Shown here: one piece after another, positions 5,925-8,903 of the stretch
Numbering within the stretch: position 1 is the stretch's first letter
How the letters are laid out: each line of letters starts with the position of its first letter
Origin: Bordetella parapertussis
GTDB lineage: Bacteria; Pseudomonadota; Gammaproteobacteria; Burkholderiales; Burkholderiaceae_B
Assembly: GCA_945882005.1 (NCBI GenBank)
Contig: CAMCWG010000108.1
Span: 1 to 8,903 of the forward strand
Direction: 5' to 3'
DNA: 8,903 bases
Program-made: the position numbers and the translations under genes
Notes under the pieces: generated by a model
Databases searched by the model: none
What the model saw: the letters and a program-made list of their open reading frames with translations, nothing else
Told to the model about the DNA's origin: nothing

Positions 5925-6766
5925 TCGGGCTTTCCATAAATCAAAGCGGTCTTGGTGGTGCCAGTGGCAAGCCAGTCAGGAATCGCAAGCTGGAGTTTTT
6001 CAAAAAACTTGTCTGCTCGCTTGTGCGCCTTAGAGTCAGCGCGATTCGCATCCGTAACGCGATAAGAGTAAGCCAATTCACCAATGATCGGTTCGCCAAC
6101 ACTCCGCATCCAGATTCCGATATCGCAGTGTGCTTGTACGCCATCACCAAAAGACAAATTTCCAATTGGCAAACATGCTTCAAGTACCTTATTCGTTCTG
6201 CCACCAACAACGCGCACTGGCAAATCATCCTCCAGACCCAAGCGCGTTAGGTCGGGGAAGTATCCAGTGATCCCCTTAATCTTTCGCTCAAATACCTTGT
6301 CTATAGGAACCGCATCCATAATCGAGTTATTGGAATAGATCCGACGTGCCGAGCCCAACTGATCCGCGCGTAAGATTTCCTCTTTTAGACGCAGCCTGTG
6401 TTTATGGGTGGTATCGGGCTTAGGATCGAACTTGAGTGAAGCTTTCAGTTTGGGCGTTCGGCACTTGAGCGTCACCTCACACCAGTCATCGACCCATACG
6501 TTTTGGCGAGATTCACGGACACGCAAGATCAAGTTGTTTCGTCTTAAATGCTCGCCGGGCGTATCAAAAAAATATACATTTCGCAGCCCGGTGTTGGCAT
6601 TATCTAAATGAAAGAAATTAACTTTGTTTTTTTGACAAAAACTCACGATCAGGCTTTGCAATTGAGCAATCTTTATTCGCCGATCTAGCCCATCGGGATT
6701 AAGCAACAGTTTGAATTCGCGGCTAGTGATCCTTGGATCTAGTCCGCTTTGTTTTTTTTCTGACAT
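5921..6766 (-). CDS. CYTH-like domain protein (triphosphate-tunnel type)
   Basis: This 281-residue soluble protein has the spaced charged strands of a CYTH/triphosphate-tunnel fold: REFKLLL (16-22), VYFFDTPGEHLRRNNLILRVRE (64-85, quoted in part as YFFDT and ILRVRE), CEVTLKCR (96-103), RLKEEIL (126-132), and late acidic and aromatic strands including EPIIGELAYSYR (225-236). CYTH enzymes bind triphosphate and metal through an ExExK entry motif. Here only ExK is kept (E17, K19); the first Glu position is S15. Activity may therefore be altered or absent, or the motif may be a variant. Possible starts are TTG 6778, GTG 6775 and ATG 6766; none has a good ribosome-binding site, so the ATG is chosen. 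It is first in an operon with two ChrA halves, overlapping the next gene by ATGA. The substrate (tripolyphosphate, thiamine triphosphate, other) cannot be read from sequence. Fold assignment is moderate. Confidence 0.65.
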   Translation of the reverse strand: MSEKKQSGLDPRITSREFKLLLNPDGLDRRIKIAQLQSLIVSFCQKNKVNFFHLDNANTGLRNVYFFDTPGEHLRRNNLILRVRESRQNVWVDDWCEVTLKCRTPKLKASLKFDPKPDTTHKHRLRLKEEILRADQLGSARRIYSNNSIMDAVPIDKVFERKIKGITGYFPDLTRLGLEDDLPVRVVGGRTNKVLEACLPIGNLSFGDGVQAHCDIGIWMRSVGEPIIGELAYSYRVTDANRADSKAHKRADKFFEKLQLAIPDWLATGTTKTALIYGKPE

Positions 6767-6987
6767 GTTGTGCACCAAAGATGGTTAAGTTGGTCGAACA
6801 TATCAATCTTAACTGCAATTGCACACACGCTTTATGTAAACACCACCTAAAACCTTCTCACGACGCGGAAATTCAACTTAGCCTTAACCTCACGTAGAGT
6901 GCCTCACTAAGGCTCAGACTAAAATCACTGATTTAAGATAACCATGACGACTCGGCACAAAAGCTGTCGGGTATTGGCTACCAGACT
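6767..6987. promoter_or_regulatory. Divergent intergenic region between CYTH-like/ChrA operon and SOUL gene
   Basis: About 220 bp separate the start of the minus-strand operon from the plus-strand SOUL gene, so promoters for both should lie here. Next to the operon start is an imperfect dyad GTTAAGTTG (6784-6792)/CAATCTTAAC (6804-6813), with one bulged base. Closer to the SOUL gene is AGCCTTA (6880-6886)/TAAGGCT (6908-6914). TAAAAT (6920-6925) and TAAGAT (6934-6939) are possible -10 elements for the SOUL gene, but no matching -35 is evident. Nothing here looks coding. Confidence 0.5.
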
Positions 6988-7605
6988 ATGCTCAAGAAAA
7001 TATTATTTTGCTTGCTTTTTACGCTGACAACTTATGGACAGACCGCCATGGCTACTGCAGAACCGCCTTACAACGCAATATTGACTGCCGGCGACTTTGA
7101 GATCCGCGAATATCCATCACTGATTGCTGCCGAGGTGACGGTAACCGGACCACGCAGCGAGGCAATCAGTGCAGGATTTCGGCTACTCGCCGGCTACATC
7201 TTTGGTGGCAATACAACGCGACAAAGCATTGCAATGACGACGCCTGTCACACAAACTCCTAAGGAAAGTGAAAAGATTGCGATGACAGCACCAGTCACAC
7301 AAAGCGGAAATGAGCTAGGCTGGACGGTCCGATTCATCATGCCCCAGGAGTACACACTCGATACGCTGCCCATCCCAAACGACTCCAAGGTCAAGCTTGT
7401 GGCTATTGAACCTACCCGAGTGGCTGTCGTGAAGTTTTCTGGGCTAGCAAAAGAGCCAGACATTATTGAACACACGCAACAACTCAAACAGTTCATGCTT
7501 GAGCAAAAGTTAGTTGCGGTCGGTTCTGAAACACTTGCACGCTATGACCCGCCCTGGACGCTTTGGTTTTTGCGTCGTAACGAGTTGATGATCAAGTGCT
7601 TGTAA
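6988..7605 (+). CDS. SOUL family haem-binding-type protein, exported
   Basis: This 205-residue protein starts with a signal peptide: KK at 3-4, a hydrophobic core (5-14), and a likely cleavage after A22 or A24 in the TAMATAEPP stretch, placing the mature protein in the periplasm. The SOUL domain is complete: FEIREYPS (37-44), AGFRLLAGYIFGGN (62-75), IAMTTPVTQ (81-89), a second IAMTAPVTQ (97-105), WTVRFIMP (112-119), VAVVKFSG (145-152) and ARYDPPWTLWFLRRNE (184-199). SOUL/HBP family members in animals bind haem or tetrapyrroles; bacterial members are mostly uncharacterised, so haem binding is inference here. ATG at 6988 gives the complete signal peptide, but no clear Shine-Dalgarno sequence precedes it. 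The gene appears monocistronic, divergent from the CYTH-ChrA operon and followed by a 385-bp gap. Confidence 0.92.
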   Translation: MLKKILFCLLFTLTTYGQTAMATAEPPYNAILTAGDFEIREYPSLIAAEVTVTGPRSEAISAGFRLLAGYIFGGNTTRQSIAMTTPVTQTPKESEKIAMTAPVTQSGNELGWTVRFIMPQEYTLDTLPIPNDSKVKLVAIEPTRVAVVKFSGLAKEPDIIEHTQQLKQFMLEQKLVAVGSETLARYDPPWTLWFLRRNELMIKCL

Positions 7606-7835
7606 GGACTCGCGCTTCTCTCATGCGTCCTGGTTTGCCCGTGTTAGTCAGTGCATAGGGTCGCACAACGAAGCCGTCGATTTACTGTGGTGGGGGTACG
7701 GTGGGATGTCGGATTTTTGCTTTTGGTGCGCGCGCGGGATACTAACCCCTAATAACGCTTGACACTCTGGTGTGACCACAAACATCGTTCGCGTACCACC
7801 CGCTTCAACTCTGCGACACGCGCGTTAATTAGCCT

Positions 7836-7865
7836 GAAGTGTTGACGAACTGTGCGCAACGCTTC
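7836..7865. repeat. Imperfect inverted repeat in DUF3141 upstream region
   Basis: GAAGTGTTG (7836-7844) pairs with CAACGCTTC (7857-7865) at eight of nine positions, and the ninth would be a G-U pair in RNA. The loop is 12 nt. The left arm overlaps a TTGACG -35-like hexamer (7842-7847), so the repeat could be an operator over a promoter. It is not followed by a T tract, which argues against an intrinsic terminator. Confidence 0.5.
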
Positions 7866-7942
7866 TGTCACGAAATAGTAAAAAATCTAACCTTTTCATC
7901 GAGTTGTAATACACGCGTTTCATCTGCCAGCAACAATCGGCC

Positions 7943-7980
7943 GTTAAGGTGTGCATGTTACCCCCCTTGCACTCGTTAAC
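7943..7980. promoter_or_regulatory. Two-part dyad directly upstream of the DUF3141 ribosome-binding site
   Basis: GTTAA (7943-7947) matches TTAAC (7976-7980), and GTGCA (7951-7955) matches TGCAC (7968-7972), with 3-nt internal segments between the arms and a 12-nt centre containing six C residues. The outer arm ends exactly where GGAG (7981-7984) begins, so a folded leader would sit against the ribosome-binding site. Either an RNA leader hairpin or a protein-binding dyad is possible. Confidence 0.45.
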
Positions 7981-7990
7981 GGAGTCACTG

Positions 7991-8903
7991 ATGCTGAAAA
8001 ATATTAACGACCTGAACCCCCTAGAGTCTTTGCACTCGAGTATCGAAAAGGTCATTCAGACTTCACAAGAAATGAGCAGAAGCCATAGCGAAGCTGTGCG
8101 TACGGTATCTGAATTGTCGACGATGCACCTTCAGAAACTGACACGAACAGTGCAGTCGGACACCAAGAAGATCGAAGGGCTGCTGTCCGATTTCACGCGG
8201 GAGGCGACCAATGTCTCGCAGGCAGCGACGCCCAACGACTGGTTGAAGATGTATGGCGACTTTATGAAAGACGCCGTGCAGCGTCAGGCGCTTATGTTCA
8301 ACGCCCTGCGTCAGCGCGGCAACGTCTACACCGCACATCTTGACGCTGGCATGCCGCCGGTACTTGACTACCAATACGAAGTAGTCGTTGACGGTAAAGA
8401 TTTGGTTCGACCAGTGAATTATCTGCTGCTCAAACTGACGCCGCCACAGGGGGTTGTAACTAATCCTGAACGTGCGCCGGTACTGATCATTGACCCACGA
8501 GCCGGACACGGCGCAGGCATTGGCGGCTTTAAACAGGATAGTCAAGTCGGTGACGCGTTTGCTGATGGCCATCCGGTCTACTTCGTTGCTTTTCGCCAAA
8601 TGCCTGAACCAACTCAGACAATCGCCGATGTGCGTGATGCTGAGATTCACTTTTTGCGCCTGATCGCGCAAGCGCATCCACAAGCCCCCAAGCCCATCTT
8701 GATGGGTAATTGCCAGGGCGGCTGGGCCGCCATGCTGGTTGCAGCAAAAGCGCCTGAACTGGTTGGCCCGATTGTTCTAAACGGCTCACCCATGTCTTAC
8801 TGGGCGGGCAACGTCGGCGAGAATCCGATGCGCTACACCGGCGGTCTGGTCGGTGGTGCAACACCAGCCCTGCTGATGTCTGATCTTGGACATGGCTTAT
8901 TCG
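7991..8903 (+). CDS. DUF3141 family alpha/beta hydrolase with phasin-like N-terminus; 3' end outside window
   Basis: The frame from ATG 7991 stays open to the right edge (304 residues seen); GGAG at 7981-7984 is 6 bp upstream, a good ribosome-binding site. Residues 1-110 are polar, low in Gly and Pro and predicted helical, rich in Ser, Thr, Gln and Lys, and end in DAVQRQALMFNALRQRGN (94-111). They resemble phasins, the coat proteins of polyhydroxyalkanoate granules. The catalytic region follows: MPPVLDYQYE (121-130), RPVNYLLLKL (140-149), VLIIDPRAGHGAGIGGFKQD (164-183), GHPVYFVAF (193-201), MGNCQGGWAAM (238-248) and NGSPMSYWAG (264-273), then NPMRYTGGLVGG (278-289). The nucleophile box GNCQG has Cys241 instead of Ser, as in PHA synthases (GxCxG). 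DUF3141 proteins are uncharacterised hydrolases related to PHA synthase-type enzymes. Polymer or acyl-CoA chemistry is inference. The Asp and His of the triad lie beyond the window. Confidence 0.88.
   Translation, partial: MLKNINDLNPLESLHSSIEKVIQTSQEMSRSHSEAVRTVSELSTMHLQKLTRTVQSDTKKIEGLLSDFTREATNVSQAATPNDWLKMYGDFMKDAVQRQALMFNALRQRGNVYTAHLDAGMPPVLDYQYEVVVDGKDLVRPVNYLLLKLTPPQGVVTNPERAPVLIIDPRAGHGAGIGGFKQDSQVGDAFADGHPVYFVAFRQMPEPTQTIADVRDAEIHFLRLIAQAHPQAPKPILMGNCQGGWAAMLVAAKAPELVGPIVLNGSPMSYWAGNVGENPMRYTGGLVGGATPALLMSDLGHGLF

Larger units (their letters stand above)
7606..7990. other. 385-bp intergenic region before the DUF3141 gene
   Basis: No gene was recognised here on either strand. Contents: a weak AGGAC (7605-7609)/GTCCT (7627-7631) dyad just after the SOUL stop with no T-run; a G-rich stretch at 7689-7712; a TTGACA hexamer (7759-7764) and a TTGACG hexamer (7842-7847), both -35-like but without a good -10 at the right distance; and two clear dyads (7836-7865 and 7943-7980). 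The length and structure suggest a regulated promoter or leader for the DUF3141 gene. Confidence 0.6.

Noticed and set aside
7825..8055. 76-residue open frame on the minus strand in the DUF3141 upstream region
   Set aside because: No motif, no ribosome-binding site seen, and it overlaps the start of the DUF3141 gene.
8063..8683. 206-residue open frame on the minus strand
   Set aside because: It lies wholly opposite the DUF3141 coding sequence, which has recognisable family motifs and a good ribosome-binding site; the minus-strand translation shows no known motif.
1..8903. CRISPR array, tRNA, rRNA, insertion sequence or defence island
   Set aside because: No regularly spaced repeats, cloverleaf-like sequence, transposase motif or known defence gene set was seen on either strand.

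Overview
The window looks like a chromosomal segment of a Pseudomonadota bacterium, most likely beta- or gamma-proteobacterial. This rests on gene content: a GlpC-like Fe-S protein next to DUF3501, paired short chromate-transporter proteins, malonyl-CoA decarboxylase, a SOUL protein and a DUF3141 hydrolase. Base composition is roughly even and fairly uniform by eye. No rRNA, tRNA, CRISPR array, transposase or phage gene was recognised. Every gene call comes from recognising motifs by eye, because no database search was possible.

Layout, left to right. (1) 1-1041, plus strand: the end of a GlpC-like/heterodisulfide-reductase-type Fe-S protein, then a DUF3501 protein; this pair usually travels with rubrerythrin. 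(2) 1042-1320: non-coding, with a GTTGCA-repeat cluster and a perfect 12-bp inverted repeat. (3) 1321-3562, plus: an alpha/beta hydrolase with the full fluoroacetate-dehalogenase residue set, then malonyl-CoA decarboxylase 67 bp downstream. (4) 3651-4820, plus: an AAA ATPase of the AAA_14/DUF4143 type, behind an AT-rich leader. (5) 6766-4804, minus: a three-gene overlapping operon of a CYTH-like triphosphate-binding protein and two half-length ChrA proteins. Its last gene overlaps the ATPase gene tail-to-tail by 17 bp. (6) 6988-7605, plus: an exported SOUL haem-binding-type protein. (7) 7606-7990: a 385-bp gap with two dyads, one of which abuts the ribosome-binding site of the next gene. (8) 7991-8903, plus: a DUF3141 alpha/beta hydrolase that runs off the right edge. 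Its nucleophile box resembles that of PHA synthase, and it carries a helical, phasin-like N-terminus.

The genes do not form one obvious pathway. Two themes are visible: acyl-CoA/carboxylate metabolism (dehalogenase-like hydrolase, malonyl-CoA decarboxylase, PHA-type hydrolase) and redox or anion handling (GlpC-like/DUF3501, ChrA pair, SOUL). The strongest leads for something not well described are the tightly coupled CYTH-ChrA-ChrA operon and the phasin-like DUF3141 protein with its leader dyad. No clear defence system or mobile element was found.
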